A DNA stretch of 60,197 nucleotides from Pseudomonadota bacterium (lineage in GTDB: Bacteria > Pseudomonadota > Gammaproteobacteria > Xanthomonadales > Xanthomonadaceae): contig JAEWNY010000054.1 of the NCBI GenBank assembly GCA_023461075.1, positions 1 through 60,197 on the forward strand. Reading direction: 5' to 3'. Made by a program: the position numbers and the translations under genes. This document shows positions 25,515-33,564 of this stretch, in pieces. Every line of letters begins with the position of its first letter. Position 1 is the stretch's first letter. A model generated the notes under the pieces. That model made no database searches and was not told where the DNA came from. It worked only from the letters and a program-made list of their open reading frames with translations.

Positions 25515-27905
25515 ATGAAATTTTCCGAGAACTGGCTGCGCGAGCACATCGCCACCACCGCCGACCGCGAGCAGCTGGCTGCGGCGCTCACCGCGATCGG
25601 CCTGGAGGTCGAGGAGCTGACGCCGCTGGGCGAATCACTCGACAAGGTGGTGGTCGCGCGGATCGTTTCCGCCTCACGCCACACCGAAGCCGATCGCCTG
25701 CAGGTCTGCGAAGTCGATGCCGGCGCGCATGGGACGCTGCAGATCGTCTGCGGCGCGCCGAATGCACGTGAGGGCCTGAAGGCGCCGCTGGCGATGGTCG
25801 GCGCCACGATCGGCGAGATCACCATCAAGGCGGCCAAGCTGCGCGGCGTCGAATCCAATGGCATGTTGTGCTCGGCCAAGGAACTGGGCATCGATGCTGA
25901 TGCCTCCGGCCTGCTGGAACTGCCCGATGACGCACCGCTCGGCGCTCCACTGGCGGATTACCTGGGCCTGCCCGATGCCAGCATCGAACTGAAACTGACG
26001 CCCAACCGCGCCGATTGCTTCGGCATCCGCGGGATCGCCTACGACGTGGCCGCAGCCACCGGCAGCGAGGTGGCCGCGTTCGATATCGCGCCGGTGCCGT
26101 CCGCCATCGAACAGGCATTGCCGATCGAATTGAACGCAGGCGTCGATGCGCCGCGCTATCTCGGCCGCGTGATCGCGGACGTGGACGCATCCACCAAAAC
26201 GCCGCTGTGGATGGCGCAGCGGCTGATCCGCAGCGGCATCCGTCCGGTGAGTTTCCTGGTCGATGTCACCCAGTACGTGATGCTGGAACTCGGACAACCG
26301 ATGCATGCCTTCGACTTGAACATGCTCACGGGGCCGGTCGGCGTGCGCCGTGCACGCGCCGGCGAAACGCTCAAGTTGCTCGATGGCCGTGAGGCCACGT
26401 TGGATGACGAATTCCTGCTGGTCACCGATGCCGACAAGCCGGTGGCACTGGCGGGCGTGATGGGTGGCTTCGATACCCGCGTGACCGAAGCCACGCGCAA
26501 TGTCTTCCTGGAAGCCGCGCATTTCGCGCCTGCGGCGATCATCGGCCGTTCGCGCAGACTCGGCCTGCACACCGATGCCGCGCATCGTTTCGAGCGCGGC
26601 GTCGATCCCGAGTTGCCGCGCATCGCCATCGAGCGAGCGACCCGGCTGATCCTCGACATCGCCGGCGGCCAGCCCGGCCCGGTCGTCGAGGCGGTGCACG
26701 AAGCTGACCTGCCCAGGCCAGCTGCGATCAATCTGCGCCGGGCGCGCATCGCCCGCGTGCTGGGCATCGAGGTCGCGGATGACGAAGTTGAACGCATCCT
26801 GCGCGCGCTCGGGCTAACGGTCGCAGCGGCTGCCGATGGTTGGACGGTGACGCCGCCGGCGCGCCGCTTCGACCTCGCCATCGAGGAAGACCTAATCGAG
26901 GAGATCGCCCGCATCCACGGCTACGACCGTATCCCGGTCAAGCTGCCTTCGGGTGCGGCGCGGGTCGCGGCGCCTGCGGCTGATCGCGTAAGCGATGCGA
27001 CGTTGCGTCGCCACTTGGCCGCACGCGACTGGCAGGAAGCATTGAACTATGCCTTCATCGACGCAGCCTGGCTGCCGCAGTGGCAGTTGGGCGATGCCGT
27101 GGAGCTCGCCAATCCGCTCAGCGCCGATCTCGGCGTGATGCGCCCGATGCTGCTGCCCGGCCTTGCCGCGGCGATGGCGCGCAATGTCGCGCGCCAGCAG
27201 GCGCGCGTGCGCCTGTTCGAGATCGGGCGGGTGTTCACGAAAACGGATGTCGATGGCGATGCGCCGCTTGAACTGCCGCGGATCGCCGCGCTGGCCTGTG
27301 GAAGCGCCCGCGCCGAGCAGTGGGGCGAGGCTCACCGCCCGGTCGATTTCCATGACCTGAAGGGGGATCTGCAATCGCTCGCGGCACTGGCAAACGTGAC
27401 TTTGGCGTTCCGGCGCTCGTCACGGGCGTTCGGGCATCCGGGCCGTTCGGCTGACGTCCATCGCACCGATGCCGATGGCAGCGACGAGTGCATCGGCTGG
27501 ATCGGCGAGCTGCATCCGCGCCTGCGCGAGTTACTGGAGCTGGATGCCTCGGCGGTCGGTTTCGAGATCGACCTGGAAGCGCTGGCGCGACGTGCGACCG
27601 CACGCGCCGAAGCCGCATCGCGCTTCCCCTCGGTGCGTCGCGACCTCTCCTTGCTGGTACCGCAGGCGGTGGAATGGGAGGCCCTTGCGACCTGTGTTCG
27701 TGCGAATGCGGGGCCACTGCTGAAATCGGTCAAGCTGTTCGACCGCTACGTCGGCGGGGGCATCGATTCAGGTTTCAAAAGCCTCACTATGGGCTTGATT
27801 TTGCAGGAAGAATCGCGCACGCTGACCGAAAGCGAGGTGGAAGCGGTGGTGGGCCAAGTGGTAGCGGCGCTGCAACGCGAACACGACGCACGGATCAGGG
27901 GATAG
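25515..27905 (+). CDS. pheT: Phenylalanine--tRNA ligase beta subunit
   Basis: 796 residues, the normal full-length bacterial beta chain. It starts MKFSENWLREHIATTADREQ, followed by the tRNA-binding OB (EMAP-like) domain with LQIVCGAPNAREGLKAPLAM, the B3/B4 editing domain with VTQYVMLELGQPMHAFDL, and the B5 and FDX anticodon-binding domain at the end (FPSVRRDLSLLVPQAVEWEA). The subunit binds tRNA-Phe and edits mischarged tyrosine. It lies 4 nt before ihfA. Confidence 0.97.
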   Translation: MKFSENWLREHIATTADREQLAAALTAIGLEVEELTPLGESLDKVVVARIVSASRHTEADRLQVCEVDAGAHGTLQIVCGAPNAREGLKAPLAMVGATIGEITIKAAKLRGVESNGMLCSAKELGIDADASGLLELPDDAPLGAPLADYLGLPDASIELKLTPNRADCFGIRGIAYDVAAATGSEVAAFDIAPVPSAIEQALPIELNAGVDAPRYLGRVIADVDASTKTPLWMAQRLIRSGIRPVSFLVDVTQYVMLELGQPMHAFDLNMLTGPVGVRRARAGETLKLLDGREATLDDEFLLVTDADKPVALAGVMGGFDTRVTEATRNVFLEAAHFAPAAIIGRSRRLGLHTDAAHRFERGVDPELPRIAIERATRLILDIAGGQPGPVVEAVHEADLPRPAAINLRRARIARVLGIEVADDEVERILRALGLTVAAAADGWTVTPPARRFDLAIEEDLIEEIARIHGYDRIPVKLPSGAARVAAPAADRVSDATLRRHLAARDWQEALNYAFIDAAWLPQWQLGDAVELANPLSADLGVMRPMLLPGLAAAMARNVARQQARVRLFEIGRVFTKTDVDGDAPLELPRIAALACGSARAEQWGEAHRPVDFHDLKGDLQSLAALANVTLAFRRSSRAFGHPGRSADVHRTDADGSDECIGWIGELHPRLRELLELDASAVGFEIDLEALARRATARAEAASRFPSVRRDLSLLVPQAVEWEALATCVRANAGPLLKSVKLFDRYVGGGIDSGFKSLTMGLILQEESRTLTESEVEAVVGQVVAALQREHDARIRG

Positions 27906-27909
27906 CGGG

Positions 27910-28206
27910 ATGGCGTTGACCAAGGCCGAAATGGCCGAACGGCTCTACGATGAGGTCGGACTCAACAAGCGCGAGGCGAAGGAGTTCGTCGATGCGTTCT
28001 TCGACACCTTGCGTGACGGGCTGGAGCAGGGCCGCCAGGTCAAGCTCTCCGGGTTCGGCAACTTCGACCTGCGACGCAAGAACCAGCGCCCCGGCCGCAA
28101 CCCCAAGACCGGCGAGGAGATCCCGATCACCGCGCGCACCGTGGTGACCTTCCGCCCCGGCCAGAAACTCAAGGAGCGAGTGGAAGCCTATGCTGGACCC
28201 AGGTAG
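27910..28206 (+). CDS. ihfA: Integration host factor alpha subunit
   Basis: 98 residues of the HU/IHF family: MALTKAEMAERLYDEVGLNK, then VKLSGFGNFDLRRKNQRPGR, with the DNA-intercalating Pro in RPGRNPKTGEEIPI. With IhfB it bends DNA strongly and serves transcription and site-specific recombination. The last 17 nt overlap the merR-like gene. The position after pheT is the usual one in gammaproteobacteria. Confidence 0.97.
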   Translation: MALTKAEMAERLYDEVGLNKREAKEFVDAFFDTLRDGLEQGRQVKLSGFGNFDLRRKNQRPGRNPKTGEEIPITARTVVTFRPGQKLKERVEAYAGPR

Positions 28207-28546
28207 CAACAAGGAACTGCCGCCGATCCCGGCCAAGCGCTACTTCACCATCGGTGAAGTCAGTGAGCTGTGCGACGTCAAGCCGCACGTGCTGCGCTAC
28301 TGGGAGACCGAATTCCCCAGCCTGTCGCCGGTCAAGCGGCGCGGCAACCGGCGCTACTACCAGCGCCACGACGTGTTGATGGTGCGGCAGATCCGCGGCT
28401 TGCTGTACGAGCAGGGCTACACGATCGGTGGCGCGCGCCTGCGCCTGGAAGGCGAGAGCGGCAAGCAGGAATCCGCGCTGTCATCGCAGATCATCAAGCA
28501 GGTTCGTCTGGAGCTGGAGGAAGTGCTGCAGCTGCTGAAGCGCTGA
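28190..28546 (+). CDS. MerR-family transcriptional regulator
   Basis: 118 residues with an N-terminal winged helix-turn-helix (KRYFTIGEVSELCDVKPHVL, then RYWETEFPSLSP) and a C-terminal dimerisation helix. No metal-binding Cys pattern is visible, so it is not a typical metal sensor; Cys appears only once in the protein. The gene is conserved after ihfA in this group. Its targets are unknown. The start at 28190 lies inside ihfA, giving a 17-nt overlap. Confidence 0.9.
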   Translation: MLDPGSNKELPPIPAKRYFTIGEVSELCDVKPHVLRYWETEFPSLSPVKRRGNRRYYQRHDVLMVRQIRGLLYEQGYTIGGARLRLEGESGKQESALSSQIIKQVRLELEEVLQLLKR

Positions 28547-28571
28547 ATTCCAGCCTGACCCCGCAAACGAA

Positions 28572-28602
28572 AAACGGCACCTTGTTGGACAGGGTGCCGT
28601 TT
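28572..28602. terminator. Bidirectional terminator between merR and tRNA-Pro
   Basis: AAACGGCACC / GGTGCCGTTT pairs across a short loop (28572-28581 with 28593-28602). A-rich and T-rich flanks let it serve both convergent transcripts. Confidence 0.8.
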
Positions 28603-28611
28603 CAGTTTCGA

Positions 28612-28688
28612 TGGTCGGGGTAGCCGGATTCGAACCGACGACCACTTGTCCCCCAGACAAGTGCGCTACCAGGCTGCGCTATACCCCG
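28612..28688 (-). tRNA. tRNA-Pro (GGG anticodon)
   Basis: 77 nt including CCA. The complement starts CGGGGTATAGCGCAG. The anticodon stem-loop is CTTGT-CTGGGGG-ACAAG with anticodon GGG. The T-arm contains GGTTCGAATC and the 3' end is CCCCGACCA pairing with the 5' CGGGG. Confidence 0.97.
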
Positions 28689-28698
28689 GAGCCGCGCA

Positions 28699-29601
28699 TT
28701 ATAGCCCAACGTGTTCGGGCGAAGCGCCGCGCTCGGCCTTCAGCTGCATCAGATAACCATGCAGCATCTCGGTCGAAAGCCCGTGCAGGCTGAGGCGGTA
28801 TCCGGCGCGCAGGGTCGACATCGGCACCAGCGGATGCTTGTTGTTGACCAGGCCGAGCCGCGATTCCGCGCCGAGGATCGTCGCCGCGTAAATGCCGATG
28901 GTCTCGTCCAGCTGCAGCGAATTGGTCGCCCGCCAGAAATCGTCATCGGTGAGAAACAGCTGGTAGATCGGCGTGAACAGTTCGATCGCGCTCTGCAGGT
29001 CGAGGAAGTTGCGCCGCCGGCTGGGCATGTCCTCGATGCGCAGGTGGTCCGGCTGCATCACCATCGACAGGTCGGGCGCTTCCACGCGCTCAAGCTGCAA
29101 GCCCTGCGCACGCAAGGCGGTATTGAGGTTGATGATGAAATTGTAGAGGTTGAGGTCGTGGACGAGGTACATGTCCGGCGCGACATCCGCGATCTTCTCG
29201 GGCGTCAAGGGATTCGTCGGTACCTTGGCCGGCGCATTGGCGGCGATGAAACCCAGCACCTGCGAGCCGATGCAGAAATGGCGCAGGATCAGCCAGTTCG
29301 CCTCGGGGCGGATGAAATTCTCCATGCCCCAGGCCAGCAGCCGGTGCAGCGCGCGCGAGAACGCCAGGCGGCGCGGCATCAGCACCTTGAGCACCTGGAA
29401 CAGGATGATCAGGCTGCGCGCGAACGGGCGGATGAAGGGCAGCAGGTATTGCCGCGATGCCGAGCTGGAATCGACCAGCCATGCGTGCTTCACCGCCTCG
29501 TCGATCGGCGTCGACTGGTCAAGGTAGAGTGCGCGCCACGGGCTGGGGTCGCGCGCATCGTGCGGCATCGAGAGGAAATCCGGCGTGCGTTGCTTGCTCA
29601 T
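28699..29601 (-). CDS. Uncharacterised protein of the KAS III-diiron cluster (DUF6999-like)
   Basis: 300 residues. I do not assign a function. Visible features: a hydrophobic patch with Arg/Phe (LLPFIRPFARSLIILFQVLK, about residues 53-72) that may be membrane-associating, and repeated polar motifs such as PDMYLVHDLNLYNFIINLNT. There is no signal peptide. The ATG overlaps the stop of the upstream fusion gene (ATGA), so it is translationally coupled and probably works with it. It resembles what I recall as DUF6999, found next to such ketosynthases; that match is uncertain. Confidence 0.75.
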   Translation of the reverse strand: MSKQRTPDFLSMPHDARDPSPWRALYLDQSTPIDEAVKHAWLVDSSSASRQYLLPFIRPFARSLIILFQVLKVLMPRRLAFSRALHRLLAWGMENFIRPEANWLILRHFCIGSQVLGFIAANAPAKVPTNPLTPEKIADVAPDMYLVHDLNLYNFIINLNTALRAQGLQLERVEAPDLSMVMQPDHLRIEDMPSRRRNFLDLQSAIELFTPIYQLFLTDDDFWRATNSLQLDETIGIYAATILGAESRLGLVNNKHPLVPMSTLRAGYRLSLHGLSTEMLHGYLMQLKAERGASPEHVGL

Positions 29602-31514
29602 GGCGTGGCTTGGTTGATCGCAGTCACGTGCTGGAACTGCATCAGGTACAACTCGGCGGTGCGTTTGGCAGTGTCAAGGATCGCCTGCGTATGGCTGCCA
29701 TCCGTATCGTGGGTGAGGACGATTTCCACGCCGCGCAGCCAGCGCAGCAGGTGGTGTTCGTCGTTCTCGCCATGGTATTCGAGGAAGCGGAACGCGTCGC
29801 GCGGCACGTCTTTCAGGCTGGCCTTCATCAACGGCAGCAGCGCCGGGATGATGCGTTGGCCGGTGCCTTCGATGATGTAGATCGCACCGAGTAGCCCGAC
29901 CGGATTGGGCGTGGACGCGAGTGCGTGCAGGTAGCTATTGAGTGCCTCGCCACCGGGATTGCGACGCAGCTGGTCGATGTCGGCGATGTCGCCGCCGGCT
30001 TTTTGATAGTCATCAAACAGAATCTCGTAATCGTTCTGCTCCTCGCCGGCATGGGTTTCGATCAGCGCGGCGAGCGCATCGAACGGCGGCTGCACCGATG
30101 CCGCGCCTTCTCGCATCCACAGGCTGCCCTCGCGCACCTGCGGGATCCAGTCGCGCATCCAGCCGAGGTAATCGCCACGCGTCCACGCGCCTTCACGCAG
30201 GCCCCGCACCACCGGTGTGCGCCACACCCGCGAGCGATAGTCATGCCAGGTCACCGCAAGTTGTCCGAGCAGCTCACGCAGGCGCAGGTCGTCGGTTGCG
30301 GCGGGATCGTGCGGTGCGGGGATCGCATCCTCATCAGCCACACGCATTCGCGTTGCGACGTTCGATGGAAGCGGGGCCGGCGTCGCGCTGCGTGCATCCT
30401 CCACCTCGATCAACAAGAACGAGACGGTGAAGCGCCCGGATTCCGGCACGAAGCACAGGATGCGCTCGCCCGGCTGCAGGCTGCGGCTGCGCAGGAACTC
30501 ATCGAGCATGATGAAAATCGATGCCGCGCCGGTATTGCCGCGCGTCGCCAAGTTGCTGTACCAGCGCTCGCGCGGGATCGCGAAGCCGGCCTTCTGCATC
30601 AATTCGTCGATGACCGGCGCGAATTTTTCCGACGAGTAATGGCAGAGGAAGTGGTCGATGCGCGCGGGATCGATGTGGCCGGCATCGACCAGCGAAACGT
30701 ACTCGTGAATGCCGACATCAAACAGGTGCGGCAGCAGGCGGATGTCCTGGCGCAGGAGCAGGGCGCCGTCGTTCTCCGCATCCTGCCAACGCTCGTAATC
30801 CAGGTGCGAGCGGCTGCGGTCGGCTTTCAGGCCCAGTTGCATGCACACCGGATAGTCGCCCGAGAAGCTGCGCTGGTGTATGAAACGCAACTTCAATCGC
30901 GTGGCTGCCTCATTGCGCGGCTTCGAGCTGAGCAGAACGGCGCCGGCGCCATCGGACAACATCCAGCGCAGGAAGTGCGCATCGAAGTCGGCGTCGTAGC
31001 CGCAGCCCGCGTAACGCGAGCGCTTGAACAGGCGCGAGGGCATCTCCGCCGCGACCACCAGCGCGTGCAAATGGGTGCCCAACTCGATCGCTGATGCAGC
31101 CGCTTCGCATGCGGCCACGCCCGAGGCGCAGATGCCTTGGGAGGTCAGCAGCTGCATCGGCGGGCCGGCGAGTTCCCCCAGCAGCATGTTGGCGAAGCCG
31201 GGCAGCAGCGCGTCTCCCGCGCAACCACCGGTGGCGAGCATGCCTACCTCGTCCAGCGAACGATGCGCATCGGCCAGGCAGCGCTGGATGGCGCGTGCCG
31301 CCATCGACTCCGGCGATTCGCGGGTCGTGCCGTCGGGGGCGATGCCGTAATGCCGGGTGCGGATGCCGTTTTCCTCGAGGATGCGCTTCTTGATGCGCGA
31401 GGAGATCCGATTGAGCGGCGCGACGAACGCATCCATCGATGCGTTGTCGATCGCCGGGCCCGGCAGATGGCGGGCGCTGGCATCGATGTAAACCTGTTCG
31501 AAGAACGTGGGCAT
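29598..31514 (-). CDS. Beta-ketoacyl-ACP synthase III-like domain fused to a heme-oxygenase-like diiron (HDO) domain
   Basis: 638 residues, start ATG at 31514 (MPTFFEQVYIDASARHLPGP). Residues ~1-372 are a FabH-like thiolase-fold enzyme with an intact triad: Cys129 (SQGICASGVAAC), His292 (DHFLCHYSSEKF) and Asn327 (ATRGNTGAASIF). Residues ~405-630 are predicted helical with the metal-ligand pattern of heme-oxygenase-like diiron oxidases: E486/H488 (LIETHAGEEQND), E549 (YIIEGTGQRI) and H581-x3-D585 with H587/H588 (FLEYHGENDEHHLLRW). Fusion of a condensing enzyme to an oxidase suggests that a condensed acyl product is then oxidised on the same protein. The substrate and product are unknown. Confidence 0.82.
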   Translation of the reverse strand: MPTFFEQVYIDASARHLPGPAIDNASMDAFVAPLNRISSRIKKRILEENGIRTRHYGIAPDGTTRESPESMAARAIQRCLADAHRSLDEVGMLATGGCAGDALLPGFANMLLGELAGPPMQLLTSQGICASGVAACEAAASAIELGTHLHALVVAAEMPSRLFKRSRYAGCGYDADFDAHFLRWMLSDGAGAVLLSSKPRNEAATRLKLRFIHQRSFSGDYPVCMQLGLKADRSRSHLDYERWQDAENDGALLLRQDIRLLPHLFDVGIHEYVSLVDAGHIDPARIDHFLCHYSSEKFAPVIDELMQKAGFAIPRERWYSNLATRGNTGAASIFIMLDEFLRSRSLQPGERILCFVPESGRFTVSFLLIEVEDARSATPAPLPSNVATRMRVADEDAIPAPHDPAATDDLRLRELLGQLAVTWHDYRSRVWRTPVVRGLREGAWTRGDYLGWMRDWIPQVREGSLWMREGAASVQPPFDALAALIETHAGEEQNDYEILFDDYQKAGGDIADIDQLRRNPGGEALNSYLHALASTPNPVGLLGAIYIIEGTGQRIIPALLPLMKASLKDVPRDAFRFLEYHGENDEHHLLRWLRGVEIVLTHDTDGSHTQAILDTAKRTAELYLMQFQHVTAINQATP

Positions 31515-31515
31515 G

Positions 31516-32340
31516 TCAGTCCTTGGCGTGGGTGGGCCGCTCGATGATGCGGTCCGCGGCATTCAACGGGATCGTGCTGCCGGCAAGCCGGTCGAACACG
31601 TCGAGCAGGAAGCCGTAGTTGCCGTGGTATACCGAATGGTGCAGGTGGTGGCGACGACTGGCCGCCAGCGGCCCGCGCGCAGGCGCAGCCCGCGTGAACT
31701 CGTAATTGCCGTGCCCCAGGTTGTTCAACACGATGCTGAAGACCGGTAGCGCCAACAGCGCAGGGAAGCTGAAATCGTGCAGCAGCATCGGGATGATCGG
31801 CACGCTGCCCAGCATCAGTGCCTCGACTGGATGGAAGGCATAGGTGGAGAAGGGCGTCGGCGTCACCGAGCGGTGGTGGTCGACATGGAAGCGCCGCAGC
31901 CACCGCGTGTGCAGCAGGCGATGGTTGGCGTAGAAGTGCAACTCGTTCCACAGAAACAGCACGGTGATCTCGATGGCGATGCGCAAGCCGGAGGCATCGG
32001 CCGCGATGCTTGCCCAGCCTTGGCGCAGGAGCCACCACGGCACCAGCACGCCGACGCCGAATATCGCGATCGAAACGGAGGATTCGCCGATCTCCCGGCG
32101 CAACTGGCCAGGCCGCAATGGACGTGGGTCCAGCATGCGGCCGAAGCCGATGCGAGGCAGGGCGTCGTGGGTCAGCCACCAGGTGAAAGCCGCAGTGACG
32201 AAATAGAGCAGGGCGAAGTAAGCGATGCCCACCGCCACCACCTGGGTGGCAGACAGGGAGACGAAGGCGTGGGCAAGCGGATCGGCGATGGCGAAGACGT
32301 CGGACTCCCTGCCCGTCCTAAATGTGTCGGGCCAAGGCAA
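31516..32340 (-). CDS. Fatty acid hydroxylase / sterol desaturase family membrane protein
   Basis: Integral membrane diiron hydroxylase with the family's His clusters: NELHFYANHRLLHT (H-x4-H), RRFHVDHHRSVTP (H-x2-HH) and ASRRHHLHHSVYHGNYGF (HHxHH type). Several membrane helices lie before and between them (ALLYFVTAAFTWWL, AIFGVGVLVPWWLLR, LPVFSIVLNNLG). The start is uncertain: I chose a TTG at 32340 because the longer frame (to 32523) is poorly protein-like and overlaps the divergent TraB/GumN gene. It would hydroxylate or desaturate a lipid. It ends 1 nt before the fusion gene, so the three genes form a unit. Confidence 0.82.
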   Translation of the reverse strand: MPWPDTFRTGRESDVFAIADPLAHAFVSLSATQVVAVGIAYFALLYFVTAAFTWWLTHDALPRIGFGRMLDPRPLRPGQLRREIGESSVSIAIFGVGVLVPWWLLRQGWASIAADASGLRIAIEITVLFLWNELHFYANHRLLHTRWLRRFHVDHHRSVTPTPFSTYAFHPVEALMLGSVPIIPMLLHDFSFPALLALPVFSIVLNNLGHGNYEFTRAAPARGPLAASRRHHLHHSVYHGNYGFLLDVFDRLAGSTIPLNAADRIIERPTHAKD

Positions 32341-32454
32341 GCATAGTCGAGGCCGATTGCCAAGGTTCGCGCTGTACGCAAAGGCATGGACGTGATGGAA
32401 CCTGCACCCCGTATCCGTGGTCAAATCGCGTCGACCCTGGCTTGGAGCATCGCG

Positions 32455-33555
32455 ATGAATGGATGTCTGCGTGGCGCATGCGCGGCATGGCTGTTGTGGC
32501 TGGCAGGGGTGGCTCAAGCGCAAAGCCAGCCGTCTGCGTCATCAGAGGAGCCACCTGCCGGAGAGCAGGCGACTGCCCAGCAGTCGATACCATCACCCGC
32601 GCCGGTTGAAGCGTCGGTTGAATCCCCGGCACAGGATCGCCTGCTCGATTCGGTCAGCGTGGTCGGCGGCGTGCAGCCCGGCCCGCGACTGTGGCGGGTA
32701 CGCAAGGGCGATCACGTCCTGCATGTGCTGGCCACGGTGTCGCCGTTGCCGAGCGGGATGAGTTGGGATGCCGATTACGTGGAGGGCGTGATCGCGCGAT
32801 CGCAGGAGTACCTGCCGGCCCCCAATCTTTCGATCAGTGCCAATGTCGGCTGGATTTCCGGACTCCGGTTGCTGCCTTCCTACCTGCGCCTGAAGAAAAA
32901 TCCCGATGGCAAGCGCCTGCAGGACGTGTTGCCGGCCCCGTTGTATGCACGCTGGCGCGGTGCACGTGAACGTTACGCGCTGCGCGACAACGATGTGGAG
33001 AAGCAGCGCCCCATGCTGGCCAGGCAGGCGCTGCATGCGGCCGCGCTCAAACGCAGCGGGCTGGGTGGCAAGCCGGTCGTGTATCCGGTGTTGAACGCCG
33101 CGATCAAGCAGCATGGCCTGAAGACGACCGACAGCGGCATCCGTATCAAGATCGACGATCCGAAGGCCGCGATGCGCGACATCTCCACGGGTGACTTCGA
33201 TGACATGCAATGCCTGCGGCAGACGTTGGACTCGCTCGACCGCGAACTGCCGATCGCGGTGCGTCGCGCCAACGCATGGGCCACCGGCGACATCGCCACC
33301 TTGCGATCTCTCGGCAATCAGGCGACATGGCAGGACGACGATTGCGTCAGCGCGCTGAGCGAAACAGCGTTCGCGCGCAAGCGTGGCATTCACGACGTGC
33401 CGGCGCGGCTGCGCAGCCAATGGCTCGCCGCGGCGGAAGCGGCGCTGAAGAACAACACCTCGACGTTTGCGGTGCTGCCCTTGGAGTTGGTCGTGGGACG
33501 CGACAACTACGTGGACGCGCTCAAGGCCCGCGGCTACGACGTGATCGAACCCTGA
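32455..33555 (+). CDS. TraB/GumN family secreted protein
   Basis: 366 residues. The N-terminal signal peptide is clear (MNGCLRGACAAWLLWLAGVA, then QAQS). A Pro/Ser/Glu-rich stretch follows and then the TraB/GumN domain (LWRVRKGDHVLHVLATVSPL, with later conserved stretches such as STFAVLPLELVVGRDNYVDA). The family is in the Tiki/erythromycin-esterase-like fold, and some members are metalloproteases; here the usual G-x-x-H motif is not obvious, so activity is uncertain. The start at 32455 is supported by GGAG 7 nt upstream and by the signal peptide; a longer frame begins at 32386. Confidence 0.75.
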   Translation: MNGCLRGACAAWLLWLAGVAQAQSQPSASSEEPPAGEQATAQQSIPSPAPVEASVESPAQDRLLDSVSVVGGVQPGPRLWRVRKGDHVLHVLATVSPLPSGMSWDADYVEGVIARSQEYLPAPNLSISANVGWISGLRLLPSYLRLKKNPDGKRLQDVLPAPLYARWRGARERYALRDNDVEKQRPMLARQALHAAALKRSGLGGKPVVYPVLNAAIKQHGLKTTDSGIRIKIDDPKAAMRDISTGDFDDMQCLRQTLDSLDRELPIAVRRANAWATGDIATLRSLGNQATWQDDDCVSALSETAFARKRGIHDVPARLRSQWLAAAEAALKNNTSTFAVLPLELVVGRDNYVDALKARGYDVIEP

Positions 33556-33564
33556 GCCAGTTGC

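Noticed and set aside
28555..28566. CTGACCCCGCAA near the end of the merR-like gene, matching the start of the attachment-type repeats
   Set aside because: Only 12 bp, lacks the rest of the repeat, and lies in the wrong position relative to tRNA-Pro. Possibly chance or a trace of an older event; not enough to call.
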